A stretch of DNA of 64,000 bases, from positions 62,001 to 126,000 of the forward strand of contig NZ_JARHTP010000007.1 of assembly GCF_029223485.1 (NCBI RefSeq), read 5' to 3'. This document shows, piece by piece, positions 1 to 9,331 of this stretch (positions are counted from its first letter, which is position 1; each line of letters opens with the position of its first letter). Source of the DNA: Streptomyces coacervatus. GTDB lineage: Bacteria; Actinomycetota; Actinomycetes; Streptomycetales; Streptomycetaceae. Both the position numbers and the translations under genes were made by a program. Below the pieces are notes generated by a model. That model did not search any database. It was given only the letters and a program-made list of their open reading frames with translations, and was not told the DNA's origin.

Positions 1-1
1 C

Positions 2-346
2 CTCCGCGCGCTGCTCGCGGGCCGCCTGCTACCTACGCGGCAGCTGGCCGAGATGAAGCAGACGGTTCCCGTGAACGCGGAGGTCCAACAGCTGTGGCCC
101 GGCGGCCGTTACGGGCTCGGCCTGGTCGAACGCCCCCTGAGCTGCGGAGGAACCTACTGGAGCCACGAGGGCGGGGATGGTGGCTACATCACCCTCAACG
201 GCGTCACCAACGACGCCAGGCGCAGTGCCGTGGTCTCCATGTCCGAGGCACGCGGCGACACCCCGGAGCACATACTGGACCAAGAGAAAGCGGCCAGCTC
301 CCTGATCGACCACGCACTGTGCGCCGAGGGCCACGGCACCCCGTGA
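2..346 (+). CDS. Serine hydrolase / D-Ala-D-Ala carboxypeptidase-like protein, C-terminal fragment
   Basis: The open frame enters from the left edge and ends at 346, so only about 114 C-terminal residues are visible. It reads YGLGL, then a Cys-Gly-Gly stretch, then HEGGDGGY and RRSAVVSMSEAR. Seen: this order matches the end of class C beta-lactamase/R61 DD-peptidase proteins, where an H-x-G triad (here HEG) is the third active-site motif. Known: such proteins are usually exported serine hydrolases acting on peptidoglycan peptides or small esters. The Ser-x-x-Lys motif and signal peptide lie outside the window. Fold confident, substrate unknown. Confidence 0.75.
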   Translation, partial: LRALLAGRLLPTRQLAEMKQTVPVNAEVQQLWPGGRYGLGLVERPLSCGGTYWSHEGGDGGYITLNGVTNDARRSAVVSMSEARGDTPEHILDQEKAASSLIDHALCAEGHGTP

Positions 347-479
347 GCGGAGGCCGTCGTCGCGGTGGCCAATGGGCAGTGAGCTCGGCGCAACGCTTGC
401 TTGTGCCGCAGATCTGTGTTGCCCCCTCGCCCTCCCACGGCCCCTTTCGGGCCCACCTCTCAGCCGGCCTTGGCTGGCT

Positions 480-503
480 CCTCCACCCGGGCCCGGGTGG
501 AGG
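480..503. repeat. Perfect 24-bp palindrome (hairpin)
   Basis: Twenty-four bases built on CCTCCACCCGGG and its exact reverse complement, with no spacer. It lies 134 nt past the hydrolase stop and just before the IS21 remnant. It could be a terminator for the hydrolase gene or a cruciform-prone insertion point. Confidence 0.5.
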
Positions 504-514
504 CGAGCCTGTAG

Positions 515-955
515 GAGGGATCCCGCCCAGCACCCGCAGCGCGTGCACGTGGCCTTCGGAGAAGGCTTCCTGGCCGGCAGAGGCCAACACCCGGTGGACG
601 GCCTTGCCCGAATACGACAGGCGGAAGGAGAACAGGTAGTAGGTCACCAGCTCGCCGGCGAGCCGCACGGCCACGTCGCCGAAGTCGACCTCCGCCCCCA
701 TCCCGGGCGGATGGGTCTGCGGGACGAACGCCTCGATGGGCGCCTTGCCCGCCTCCACCGCGATCTGCGGCTTCCGGTCGGCGAGATAGCGCCTGACCAT
801 CGGATACGACACGTTCGCGCCGTGCTCCTCGACCAGCCGGTGGAAGATCCTCGTGACCGTGTGCCGCTTCTTACGCGGCGCGTCCAGGTCTGCCCGCAGG
901 ATCCCGTCGATCACCGCCTTGTAGGGATCCAGCGCCGACGGCCGCGGCGGCAGCG
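515..955 (-). pseudogene. IS21-family transposase (IstA) remnant
   Basis: Reading leftward from about 955 the frame gives LDPYKAVIDGILRADL, RKKRHTVTRIFHRLVEEHG, GAEVDFGDVAVRLAG and then GHVHALRVLGGIP, after which similarity stops near 515. Seen: the linker and the first Asp of the DDE core (GAEVDFGD) of IstA. The N-terminal HTH and the rest of the catalytic core are missing, and there is no IstB. Its 5' border abuts the truncated propeller gene within a few bases. Inference: an IS21 insertion followed by deletions on both sides. Confidence 0.8.
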
Positions 956-958
956 GCT

Positions 959-2074
959 TTGGTGGGCGACAGCGTGCTGGTGGCCACCGAGGCCGACTCG
1001 CTGTACGCGCTCGATCTGCGCACCGGACGGGTCCGATGGCACACCACAGTCGGCACGCCCGTGCCGCTGTCCCAGTTGCCGTGCGGCAACATCGACCCGC
1101 TGGGCATCACGGGCACGCCGGTCTACGATCCGGCGACCGGCCTGGTCTTTGCCGTCGCCGAGGTGACCGGCCCGGCGCACCTGCTGCTCGGGGTGGACGC
1201 GCGCACAGGGAAGGTGCGAGTGCGCCGCTCGGTCGACCCGCCTGGAGCCGACCCACGGGCGCATCAGCAGCGGGCCGCGCTGGCCCTGTCGCGGGGGCGG
1301 GTGTACATCGCGTACGGCGGTCTGCTGGGCGACTGCGGCGACTACCACGGGTGGGTCGTCGCCTCGCGCACCGACGGCAGCGGGCCGCTGACGGTCTATC
1401 GGGTCCCGACCACCCGGGAGGGCGGCATCTGGAGCCCCTCCGGGCCTGCCGTCGACGACCAGGGGCGGCTGTACGTCGCGGTCGGCAACGGCGCGGCGAC
1501 CTCCGGCGCATGGGACCACAGCGACGCGGTACTGCGCCTGTCGCCCGGGCTGCACCTGCAGGACGGCTTCGCCCCCACCCAGTGGGCCGAGGACAATGCA
1601 GCCGACGCCGACCTGGGCTCAATGGGCCCGGTGCTGCTGCCCGGCGGGCTGGTCTTCGTCGCCGGCAAGAGCGGCCACGGATACCTGCTGCACGCCGACG
1701 ACTTCGGCGGCATCGGCGGCCAGGCGGCCGACGGGCAGGTGTGCGAAGCCTACGGCGGGGCGGCCGCGGTCGGTTCCACCCTGTACGTGCCCTGTCCCGG
1801 CGGGCTGCGCCAGGTCCGCGTCGACCCCGGCCCCCGGCTTGGCCTCGGCTGGCGGGCACCGGCCGCGGCGACCGGCTCCCCGGCGGCGGGCGGCCGCACC
1901 GTATACAGCCTGGACCCGCGCGGCACCCTGTACGCGCTGGATGCCGACCGGGGCACGGTGCGGGCCACCGCGCCTGTGGGGGAGACCTCCCGGTTCGCCA
2001 CGCCGACTCTGGCCGGCGGGTTGGTGCTGGTCGGCACTCTGACCGGCGTGACCGCGGTATCCCCGCATCCGTAG
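959..2074 (+). pseudogene. PQQ-like beta-propeller protein, N-terminus lost
   Basis: Reads as 371 residues from a TTG at 959. It contains propeller blades such as LVATEADSLYALDLRTGRV and GTLYALDADRGTV, closing with a VGTLTGVTAVS strand. These are typical of secreted or lipid-anchored PQQ_2-type propellers. No signal peptide is present: the reading begins inside a blade immediately next to the IstA remnant, so the export signal and probably one or more blades are missing. No ribosome binding site precedes 959. Most likely a 5'-truncated pseudogene; a re-started product is possible but less likely. Function of the parent protein is unknown. Confidence 0.7.
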
Positions 2075-2345
2075 CAGGTGGGGACGACGGGCGTCATCCC
2101 GGGCAGGTCCATCCAAGCAGTCGGCTCCGGACGCGCCGGGACGGCAACTCCCGTTGGGAAAAGAGTCGCTGAACAACGACCCGGAAAATGCGGCCACTTG
2201 GGCAAAGGACTCGCTTGCGGAGGCATGAAACCGCGGCTGGTCTTCTGTTGTTAACCTCGCAGGATCTACCCGCATAGACCGCCAGTGTGTTGTCATGCAC
2301 ACACTCGCCCGGGCGACTGTCGGGCCGAACTCGCGGGAGCCCCTC

Positions 2346-2873
2346 ATGCGCCTGAATCGCCGCCTTGCCGCCAGCACCGCCGCCCTCGCCCTCGCAGCCG
2401 CCGGACTCGTCCTCGGCACTGGCACCGCCCACGCCGCAAGTTGCAGCCAGTCCTATCTTCCGCTGCAGGACGCCGCCTGCCAGCCCGGCGCCCTCAACTC
2501 CGCGGTCACCCAGTCCACGATCAACTCGACGATCTGCGTGTCCGGTTACAGCAGCTCGATCCGCCCGTCGACCAGCTACACCAACGCCCTGAAGGTGCAG
2601 CAGATCGCGGAGTACGGCTACAGCGACACCTCCACCGCCGACTACGAGGAAGACCACCTCATACCGCTCTCACTCGGCGGCGCCCCCAAGAGCGCCCAGA
2701 ACCTGTGGCCCGAGCCCCGTTACGACGTGGGCGGCTACGCCGCGACCGACAAGGACACCGTCGAGTACAAGCTCTACAAGGCGGTCTGTGCAGGAACGAT
2801 AAAGCTCGCTCCGGCGCAGAACGCCATCGCCACCGACTGGACAACCGCACTGCAGGCAGTCGGCCCCAGCTGA
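2346..2873 (+). CDS. Secreted HNH-like endonuclease-fold protein
   Basis: A 175-aa protein from the ATG at 2346, preceded by GGGAG 7 nt upstream; an in-frame ATG at 2295 would put 17 charged residues before the signal peptide and is less likely. Residues 1-30 form a Sec signal (MRLNRR, Ala/Leu core, AHA-AS cleavage). The mature part has EEDHLIPLSLGG and NLWPEP around residues 100-122, the layout of HNH-fold nucleases of secreted actinobacterial proteins. Two Cys pairs may form disulphides. Enzyme activity is inferred only from that motif; the protein may be an extracellular DNase or a non-catalytic relative. Confidence 0.7.
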   Translation: MRLNRRLAASTAALALAAAGLVLGTGTAHAASCSQSYLPLQDAACQPGALNSAVTQSTINSTICVSGYSSSIRPSTSYTNALKVQQIAEYGYSDTSTADYEEDHLIPLSLGGAPKSAQNLWPEPRYDVGGYAATDKDTVEYKLYKAVCAGTIKLAPAQNAIATDWTTALQAVGPS

Positions 2874-2913
2874 TCGCGCCACCGGACCCGAGGATGATGG
2901 TGAGGGTCCCCGC

Positions 2914-3114
2914 TTAAGATGCAGTCGTGGGCAATGCCACGAGGGCGTAGGAATCGCTGTTGATGCAGACGCCGGCTGAGGTGTTGTAGAGCACGCCGTC
3001 GTGCCAGTAAGGCCACGCACCGACACCCATGTTCTGGTCCACCTCTTCCGGATACTCGACGGCTGTCGCCATCGCGCCATCCCTGGGGTGTTGAGCGACG
3101 CTGAAGATGTGCAT
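2914..3114 (-). CDS. Possible small hypothetical protein (66 aa) or fragment
   Basis: From ATG 3114 the frame reads MHIFSVAQHPRDGAMATAV and later GAWPYWHDGVLYNTSAG before stopping at 2914. The aromatic-rich text looks more protein-like than typical antisense noise, but no family is recognised, the gene is short, and it lies directly downstream of transposase remnants. A shorter version could start at ATG 3072. It may be the C-terminal piece of a gene broken by insertion. Confidence 0.3.
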   Translation of the reverse strand: MHIFSVAQHPRDGAMATAVEYPEEVDQNMGVGAWPYWHDGVLYNTSAGVCINSDSYALVALPTTAS

Positions 3115-3224
3115 GAAGGCAGCGTGCTGGTTGTCGACAGAGTGGTGTGAAACCACCCCGGCGGCCGCCAGGCCGCCGGGGCCTTCATGGTCACGGTGTC
3201 GCTTTCGTCGTCGCTCTGCCGCGT

Positions 3225-3420
3225 GCGTCTCGGTGATGGCGAGGCGGGTGGAGGACTCGTCGGCGAACGCAGCGATGAGGGACTGCAGGGCGATGTTGTT
3301 GACCGAGCAGGCATGCCTGGCTGGTGACGTGGGATCAGGTCGACGGCGTCGCCGGAGAACAGCGGGTCCGAGCGGCCCGCGATCGTCAGGTGGTGCTTGA
3401 TGTAGCTGGCGGTCTCCCGA
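3225..3420 (-). pseudogene. Transposition ATPase (ExeA/TniB-like) C-terminal remnant
   Basis: Two frames must be joined: one gives ETASYIKHHLTIAGRSDPLF and SGDAVDLI, the other VNNIALQSLIAAFADES and RLAITETHAAE. Together they match the helical C-terminal part of AAA ATPases that accompany integrase-core transposases in actinobacteria. The Walker motifs are absent and a frameshift lies near 3310, so it cannot be functional. Confidence 0.6.
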
Positions 3421-3423
3421 GCC

Positions 3424-3486
3424 GATCGACCGGCCGGTGGACAGCACGAGCTCGACCGCGTCCCGCTTGAATTCCTCGGGATACCG
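3424..3486 (-). pseudogene. IS3-type OrfA N-terminal scrap
   Basis: About 21 codons read RYPEEFKRDAVELVLSTGRS, the standard beginning of IS3-group OrfA proteins. It is joined within a few bases, and out of frame, to the ATPase remnant on its downstream side, indicating recombination between two different elements. Confidence 0.6.
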
Positions 3487-3625
3487 GGCAGCACCCGCCT
3501 GGACATCTCCTCCTCGGACCCTACGATCCGATCTTCAAGAGATGTCAACAAACGGAGGCAAACCCCAGTCAGGCCCTACCCCCGGCACGGCGGCATGATC
3601 CCGCACCCCGTGGCGCCCGGGGATG

Positions 3626-4183
3626 TCAGGGCTGCGGTGGTGGGGCGATGCCCTGGCTCAACGCCTCCAGGGCCCGGGCCTGCTGTGCTTCCACTTCCAG
3701 CGCGGCGATGGAGCCGTCGGCGAAGTGGAGATCCACCCGGTTCGAGAGCGGGGTGTGCCTGATGACGACTTGCTCGAGCTTTCCCGGTGGGATCTCGCAC
3801 AACTGCCGGGCCTCCCTCAGCTGCGTCCCGGGCGGGACCTTGCCGAAGAGCGGCACCTTCTTGGTGGACACGGTGCACATCAAGAGGACCCGGCGGTCCG
3901 TGAAGACCATCAAGGCTTTCTCGTTGTCGTAATCGTTGCGGCCCTCGGGCCTGGTCCGCACGGCGATCGCGAACTGGCCAGCCAGGCTCGCCCACCCTCC
4001 GGCGAGCCCGGCGCCGCGCACCGCACGCCGGATCCTGCGGGTGATCCCGAAGTCCAGGAACTCCACGGCGTCCGCCGCCGATGCGGCGCCCTCGAAGGTG
4101 CCGTCCAGCGCCCCGAGCATGCCGGTTGGCTGTTTGCCTGGCCGCACTTTGCGGGGCAGGGGGCGGGGGATCAGATCGCCCAT
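3626..4183 (-). CDS. Hypothetical protein (185 aa), possible PH-like fold
   Basis: Starts at ATG 4183 (MGDLIPRPLPRKVRPG). The central part has alternating strands around ALMVFTDRRVLLMCTVSTKK, then VPLFGKV and EQVVIRHTPLSNRVDLHFAD, followed by a terminal helix. That pattern of beta strands plus a C-terminal helix resembles bacterial PH-like domains, but this is a weak resemblance. No signal peptide or membrane segment. The same frame stays open upstream through the neighbouring transposase, but that part is a shadow of the IS coding frame. It sits 44 nt downstream of the transposase stop on the same strand. Function unknown. Confidence 0.55.
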   Translation of the reverse strand: MGDLIPRPLPRKVRPGKQPTGMLGALDGTFEGAASAADAVEFLDFGITRRIRRAVRGAGLAGGWASLAGQFAIAVRTRPEGRNDYDNEKALMVFTDRRVLLMCTVSTKKVPLFGKVPPGTQLREARQLCEIPPGKLEQVVIRHTPLSNRVDLHFADGSIAALEVEAQQARALEALSQGIAPPPQP

Positions 4184-4227
4184 TGTGCTCTTCTCGGTAA
4201 CGTCTCGTGACGGTTCGTGATCTCCGT

Positions 4228-5038
4228 TCAGGTGGTGACTCCGGTTTCCAGCTGGAGCAGGACGAGGGCCGCGCGGGCGATCCAGGTGATGCTGCCGGGG
4301 TCGAGGCTGCCCCGGCGCAGGGCCTTGAAGGTAACCTTGAGCGGGGCGTTGGCGCGTTCGGCGACGCCGTGGATGGCGCGGATGACCCTGTTGAACGTCT
4401 TCTGCCTGGTGGTGAGTTCGCGGCCCTGGGGCTTCTTGACTGGGTGGCGGAAGCCGGGGCTGGCGTTTTCGTAGCCCAGGTCGGTCAGGGTGGGAATGTC
4501 CAGGATGGCCGCGAGCCGGTTGAGCGCGGCGATCAGCCCGTGGGCGCGGGCGCAGGTGGTGTCGTGCTCCCGGCCGGGGCGGACGGGCGAGACCCAGATC
4601 GGCCAGCCGTCGGGGGTGGAGATGACCTGGACGTTGCCGCGGTGGTGCTTGTGTTTTCCGGACCAGCAGAGGTCGGCTTTGTTGGGGCAGGGTGCGGCAA
4701 CGCGGTCGGTGCGGATGACGGTGCCGTCGAGGTTGAGGTGGCTGTATCCGGCGGCAGCGGCACGTTCCAGCGCGGTGGACAGGTCCGGGGCTTGATCGGC
4801 GAGCAGGGTCAGCCCCTCGTGGAGGGAGCGATATCCGGTTGTCCCGGGCGAGTTGGGGCAGGCGTGTGCCGTCGGTGAACCATCGCAGCACGAGCACGGC
4901 CTGCTTGAAGACGCCCAGGGACCGGGTGTTCTTGCGGGTTCCGAGCTGGTCGCGATGCCCGCACAGGAGCCGGGCCAGGGTTTCGGCGGTCTCCCTGCGG
5001 ACATCGAGTACGGCGGTATAGGCGATGCTGGAGGGCAC
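4228..5038 (-). pseudogene. IS5-like transposase, frameshifted
   Basis: Two overlapping frames make one transposase. The first, from ATG 5038, reads MPSSIAYTAVLDVRRETAE to LPQLARDNRIS; the second continues from about 4835 with YRSLHEGLTLLADQAPDL, YSHLNLDGTVIRTDRV, GREHDTTCARAHG and LTDLGYENASP to the stop at 4228. Known: this is the HTH plus DDE layout of IS5-group transposases common in Streptomyces. The first catalytic Asp lies in LNLDG. The frame change coincides with loss of part of the expected HTH. Probably defective unless rescued by recoding. Confidence 0.8.
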
Positions 5039-5147
5039 GTGGAGCCTCTGGTTGTACGGAACTTGATCTTGGCGGACCTGTTCCTACCAGGGGCTTCCAG
5101 TCTGTCTGACGCCAGGTCACCCCACGAAGCGCCAACCCCACACGACC
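4892..5147 (-). repeat. IS end, copy 1 of an inverted repeat pair
   Basis: These 256 bases (IS left end plus the first codons of the transposase) recur in opposite orientation at 7233-7488, as far as can be compared by eye without a mismatch. The outer limit of identity, at GGTCGTGTGGGG, probably marks the IS terminus. Confidence 0.8.
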
Positions 5148-5164
5148 GTGGGGCGTGAGTGAAA

Positions 5165-7024
5165 CTATCGCTTTATCCTACCTCGGACCGCGAGTATAGC
5201 GAAGCCAAGAAGAATCGGCTCACTAAGACGAGAAGCCATCTCGGCGTAAGTGCCGGTGGTCGTTAGATCTTGATTTGATGAGCGGAAGATCACTGAATTT
5301 GTCACTACACGTAGGCTTGCTTCAAAGCGCTTGGTGGATATTCGTTCTAATACCGGTCCGGTCGGATTGGTGGGGGCTGGCGAGCTTGTTATCAAGCGAA
5401 CTTCTTTCCCTGTAATCTTCCCGATTGACTCCGAATTCGGGGTGTTGGCTGGTAACCCCCAGAACATCATTGCTAGCAATGTTCCTGTCATTGCTAGTAC
5501 CAGCCATACGAGGGCGCGAGTCGCTCGCAGTCCGTAGCCTGACAAGGCCCAATAGATGGTAAGTAGGCTGCGCTCGGCAAAGAGGCGCTCACGATCCTTG
5601 CGACGCATCTCCATCTCGCCATAATAGAAATCGGCTGCGTCTGGCTCATTCTTGCTATCTTCAAATGACTTGCGCAATTGGCGATAGGCGGGTGCCAATG
5701 TTCGTGGTCCGACATCGTCAGCTCCTGGAATGGCCCCATTCCAGCCCGGTGCCGCAGACGGTTGGCTCGCGCGCCACTTATGCTCCTCGGCAAGCGTTTG
5801 GCGCGGCGTAAACCGCCGTGGAGGCCAACCGGTTGTAGGAGGAACCACGCTGAAGGTGCAGTTACCTTCCAGGCGTACCTGATCAAGATGTACAGTCCCT
5901 GTTAGCAGACACTGGGATAGATCTACATCGGCAAGAACCAGGTGGGCTGCATCGACACCATGTAGTGTTGCTATGCGTGCCGTAGCAGTGCCACAGTTGG
6001 CTAAGAGCGCCTCATTGACCTCCGATCCGCTTGGTAGAGAGAAAGGCGCACGCTCTGTCGAAAGACTCAGTGGATATTCGAAGACTGCCTGAGTAAAATC
6101 CACTCTCGCGTAACGCAGTTTGATGGCGGCCCTTGATGACCAAAGTGTCCATCTGCAGACTAGGTCCCGACCTGCGATCATGACCGTTACAGGGCGCCCG
6201 AATATTGCTTTTGACAGTGTCATTCGTTTTGCGCAGACCATAGGCCCGAAATTCGTTACCTTGGCAAATAAGACCTCTGTGAAATTTACATCACCATGGA
6301 ATACGGTTGCGGTAAAGTTGGCATCCCCTTCGAAAATTGCCTTCTCTGTAAAATCTGCATCAGCGTAGAAGGTGGTCGAGTCGAAATCAGCAAGTCCTTT
6401 AAAGGTTGCCAGGCCGAATCGCGCTTGGACGTTGAAGTCCACTAATCCGAAGCTTGCATAGCCGAGAAAGGTGGCTGAGCCAAACCAGGCGCCGCGCCCA
6501 TCGGCCCCTGTGGGTCCTCTATCGCCTTCCTCGCCGAAGACGGCCGTGCCGAAATGAGCATCTCCCTTGAAGACAGTCGAGCTGAAAGAGGTCTCTCTGC
6601 CGAAGACAGTTCCAACAAACCCGGCGTAGTCATCAAATCTGACCGATCCGAAGTCGGCCTTACCGTTGAATATTGCGCCGCTGAAGTTGGCTTCACTGCG
6701 GAAGATGGCCGAGGCGAAGCTTACGTCACCATCGAAATCTACGTCACTGAAGTCGACCTTACCGAAGATAGGGCGACTGTTACCAGGAGCCATCAACTTG
6801 TCCATGATGCTTGTGAGGAGCGACTGGCTAAGTGTGATACCTCGTAGATCCAAGGCGCTGTTGGGATGGAGGCTGGCGAAATATTGATCGCGTTCGGCGC
6901 TGTTGAGATGGACGAGGCACGTGGTGCGAGAGCCCACGCGTTGACCGTGACAATCGCTCGACGGATCTCCACTTGCTGGATGGTCGCAGTACGATCGGCC
7001 TGGTGATGCTGGATCGGGAGCCAT
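5165..7024 (-). CDS. Pentapeptide-repeat membrane protein
   Basis: A 619-aa protein from ATG 7024. Residues 10-45 are Cys-rich (Cys near 13, 24 and 35, the last followed by LVH), a possible metal site. Residues 85-300 are pentapeptide repeats of the A-D/N-F-x-x-x-x-F type, for example DANFTATVFHGDVNF; a shorter second block lies near 365-390. A basic, charged linker (EMEMRRKDRERLFAERS) precedes a hydrophobic segment ALVWLVLAMTGTLLAMMF, and the C-terminal end is also hydrophobic. Inference: a beta-helical cytoplasmic domain tethered to the membrane. The gene is clearly AT-richer than its surroundings and sits between inverted IS ends, so it looks acquired. Pentapeptide proteins may mimic DNA or act as scaffolds; the role here is unknown. 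Confidence 0.8.
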   Translation of the reverse strand: MAPDPASPGRSYCDHPASGDPSSDCHGQRVGSRTTCLVHLNSAERDQYFASLHPNSALDLRGITLSQSLLTSIMDKLMAPGNSRPIFGKVDFSDVDFDGDVSFASAIFRSEANFSGAIFNGKADFGSVRFDDYAGFVGTVFGRETSFSSTVFKGDAHFGTAVFGEEGDRGPTGADGRGAWFGSATFLGYASFGLVDFNVQARFGLATFKGLADFDSTTFYADADFTEKAIFEGDANFTATVFHGDVNFTEVLFAKVTNFGPMVCAKRMTLSKAIFGRPVTVMIAGRDLVCRWTLWSSRAAIKLRYARVDFTQAVFEYPLSLSTERAPFSLPSGSEVNEALLANCGTATARIATLHGVDAAHLVLADVDLSQCLLTGTVHLDQVRLEGNCTFSVVPPTTGWPPRRFTPRQTLAEEHKWRASQPSAAPGWNGAIPGADDVGPRTLAPAYRQLRKSFEDSKNEPDAADFYYGEMEMRRKDRERLFAERSLLTIYWALSGYGLRATRALVWLVLAMTGTLLAMMFWGLPANTPNSESIGKITGKEVRLITSSPAPTNPTGPVLERISTKRFEASLRVVTNSVIFRSSNQDLTTTGTYAEMASRLSEPILLGFAILAVRGRIKR

Positions 7025-7232
7025 AACAGAAAGGATACTGTGACACTGCCGAGCGGTTGCAGCTATTTGTAGATCGCGTATAAAATCCTAGATCTTGATC
7101 TATTCATTAATGGGAAATGCGTCGACTCCCCTGCTGGCCTGCAGCGACTTGATATTCTATGGATTGCGGAACTCCCGCCATCGCGGCACAGCAGTGAGGT
7201 CTTCTTGACAGCGCGACGGTTGCGGTGTGTGA

Positions 7233-7488
7233 GGTCGTGTGGGGTTGGCGCTTCGTGGGGTGACCTGGCGTCAGACAGACTGGAAGCCCCTGGTAGGAAC
7301 AGGTCCGCCAAGATCAAGTTCCGTACAACCAGAGGCTCCACGTGCCCTCCAGCATCGCCTATACCGCCGTACTCGATGTCCGCAGGGAGACCGCCGAAAC
7401 CCTGGCCCGGCTCCTGTGCGGGCATCGCGACCAGCTCGGAACCCGCAAGAACACCCGGTCCCTGGGCGTCTTCAAGCAGGCCGTGCTC
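7233..7488 (+). repeat. IS end, copy 2 (truncated, inverted)
   Basis: Mirror copy of 4892-5147. It contains the start of the same transposase (ATG at 7342, about 49 codons to FKQAVL) and then breaks off at 7488 into another transposase scrap. Confidence 0.8.
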
Positions 7489-7490
7489 TT

Positions 7491-7571
7491 GTTGAGCGAA
7501 GGGATGAACTGCGCGCTGTCCGCGGCCTGCCCCGCAGTCAGGACGAACGCCAAGGGGCGGCACAGGAGGTC
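7491..7571 (-). pseudogene. Second IS5-type transposase scrap
   Basis: About 26 codons reading LLCRPLAFVLTAGQAADSAQ, a well-conserved piece of another IS5-group DDE transposase (RPLAFVLTxGQAxD). It directly abuts the truncated IS end at 7488. Confidence 0.55.
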
Positions 7572-7603
7572 AGGGGGCGGGGCGTGTGCCGGGCGGGATG
7601 GGA

Positions 7604-9331
7604 TCACAGGCCGTTCTTGTCGAGGATCTTCATCAGGTTCGGCCTGCGCTTGAGCTCGGCGCGCAGTGCCGTAAGCCAGCGGGAAAACTCCTCGGGGGTG
7701 CCGAGCCGTTCGTGGCAGGCGCGGATGCTGCGCAGCAGCCGGGCGACCTCGTGGTACGCCTTATCGCCGGTCGACTGCTTCAGCGGCTTGAGCAGGCGCA
7801 GGTAGACGCCGAGCGCATCGGCCGGGCGGTGGTCCCTCATCCGGTCGGCCAGGGTGAGCAGTTGGCGGTCGTCGGCGCGTCCCGCCGCGGCCTCCCAGGC
7901 GGCGTCGACCTCGCCCTCGTCGAGCAGAACGTCGACGAGTATGCAGGCCGGATGCCCGAGCCCGGGGACGAAGCCGCCGCGGCTCCCGTCTGCTCGCAGC
8001 AGCGCCAGTGCGGCCTCGCGCTCGTCCTCCCAGCAGCCGCAGGTCCGCGCCGCCGACCGCAGTGACCGGTAGGACGCCAGGGAGCGCCGGGACCGGAAGC
8101 GGTCGCGGCGTACGGCGAGGGCGTCGTTCAGCCGCCCGGCCCGCACGTAACGGGAGCAGACCCATTCCAGCAGCTGGTGGTCCAGGTCGCGTCGCTTCCC
8201 GGCGGCCCGTAGACCGCGCTCGGCCCACTCCAGGGCGTCCCCAGCGCGGCCGGCCTCGTCCAGTTCCCGCGCGATCCGCAGGTGGGTGGCGCCGTCCGGG
8301 GCGAGATCGGCGGCGTAGGCGGCGATCAGCGCGTCTACGTCGCCCCGCGCCTTCAGCAGCCGCTCCCTCAAACGTACCGCCTCGTCGGTGGGGTCACGCC
8401 GCCATGCCTCGGTGGCCAGGTCCAGCGCCCGAGTCATGCCGGCCGGGCCGAGGACGTCGCGGTAGTCGACCGGGTCGGCCCGTTTCACATTCCCGACCGG
8501 GCCCAGCAGGTGCCCGACGAGCCAGCGCGCTGTCGGCTCCGGGTCCGGGCGGGCCGTCCGGCACGCCCGCAGGTGCACCGCCAAGAGATCGTGCAGGGAC
8601 GGGATAGGTCCCTCCGCCCCGCTCGCCAGATCGTAGACCTCGCCCAGCCGCCACAGCGCCCACCGGGCCCCGTCGACCGCCTCCGCCGCCCGGCCCACCG
8701 CGATCAGCGCGCGCAGGACCGTCACCGCCCGGGCTATCCGCCGTTCGTACGCTTCGGCCTCGTCGTGATCGGTGTACCCACCACGGGCAAACGCCCCGGG
8801 ATCGAGCAGCCCTTTGACCCGGTCACGGACCTCCGTACGGTCGGCCCGCGCGACCTCGGCCCGCAGCAGCAGGCGGCCGCGCAGGTCGGGGTCGGCAGCC
8901 GCCTCCTCGCCCAGCAGCGCGAGCAGGGCGTCCCGGTCCAGCGACTCCAGCCAGGGCGTCAACCGGTCCTGCCGAGCGGGCCGCACGGCGGCAGGGCGCG
9001 GCGCCGGGACCGCGTCCGCGGACAGATCCGGCGCAGCCGGGGCGGTCTGCCGCAGGGCCGCCAGGCCCACCGCGACACAGTGCTTGCAGAAGCGGCCGTC
9101 GGCTCCGTACGGGCAGTCGCATGACCCCGCCACCCCCGCCTGCCGCGTGACCACAAGCTCGACACGGTACGTCTCCCGGCCCGGCACGGTGGCGCGGATC
9201 GTGCCGTCGCCGATGTCCAGGCCGCTCACCGCGCCCACGTAATCCTCACCGCGGCCGAAGGACATCGGTCCCGCCGCGTCCCTCAAGGCGCCCTCGTCGA
9301 AACCCAGTTGGATGCTCGAAATCCGCGCCAC
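7604..9331 (-). CDS. SWIM zinc-finger protein
   Basis: A 575-aa protein; GTG 9331 is chosen because the family-like start ARISSIQLGFDEGALRDAAG follows at once. Residues 71-84 carry the SWIM motif, C71-x-C73 then C82-x-H84 (CDCPYGADGRFCKHC), a zinc site used for DNA or protein contact. The rest, residues 120-575, is helix-rich with TPR-like pairs (for example GDALEWAERGLRAAG). Known: actinobacterial relatives are of unknown function. No partner gene is adjacent; it borders IS scraps on its 3' side. Domain call is firm, role is open. Confidence 0.8.
   Translation of the reverse strand: MARISSIQLGFDEGALRDAAGPMSFGRGEDYVGAVSGLDIGDGTIRATVPGRETYRVELVVTRQAGVAGSCDCPYGADGRFCKHCVAVGLAALRQTAPAAPDLSADAVPAPRPAAVRPARQDRLTPWLESLDRDALLALLGEEAAADPDLRGRLLLRAEVARADRTEVRDRVKGLLDPGAFARGGYTDHDEAEAYERRIARAVTVLRALIAVGRAAEAVDGARWALWRLGEVYDLASGAEGPIPSLHDLLAVHLRACRTARPDPEPTARWLVGHLLGPVGNVKRADPVDYRDVLGPAGMTRALDLATEAWRRDPTDEAVRLRERLLKARGDVDALIAAYAADLAPDGATHLRIARELDEAGRAGDALEWAERGLRAAGKRRDLDHQLLEWVCSRYVRAGRLNDALAVRRDRFRSRRSLASYRSLRSAARTCGCWEDEREAALALLRADGSRGGFVPGLGHPACILVDVLLDEGEVDAAWEAAAGRADDRQLLTLADRMRDHRPADALGVYLRLLKPLKQSTGDKAYHEVARLLRSIRACHERLGTPEEFSRWLTALRAELKRRPNLMKILDKNGL

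Noticed and set aside
3626..5038. Fusion of transposase and the 185-aa hypothetical protein
   Set aside because: The middle part is out-of-frame transposase; a clear ATG for the 185-aa protein exists at 4183.
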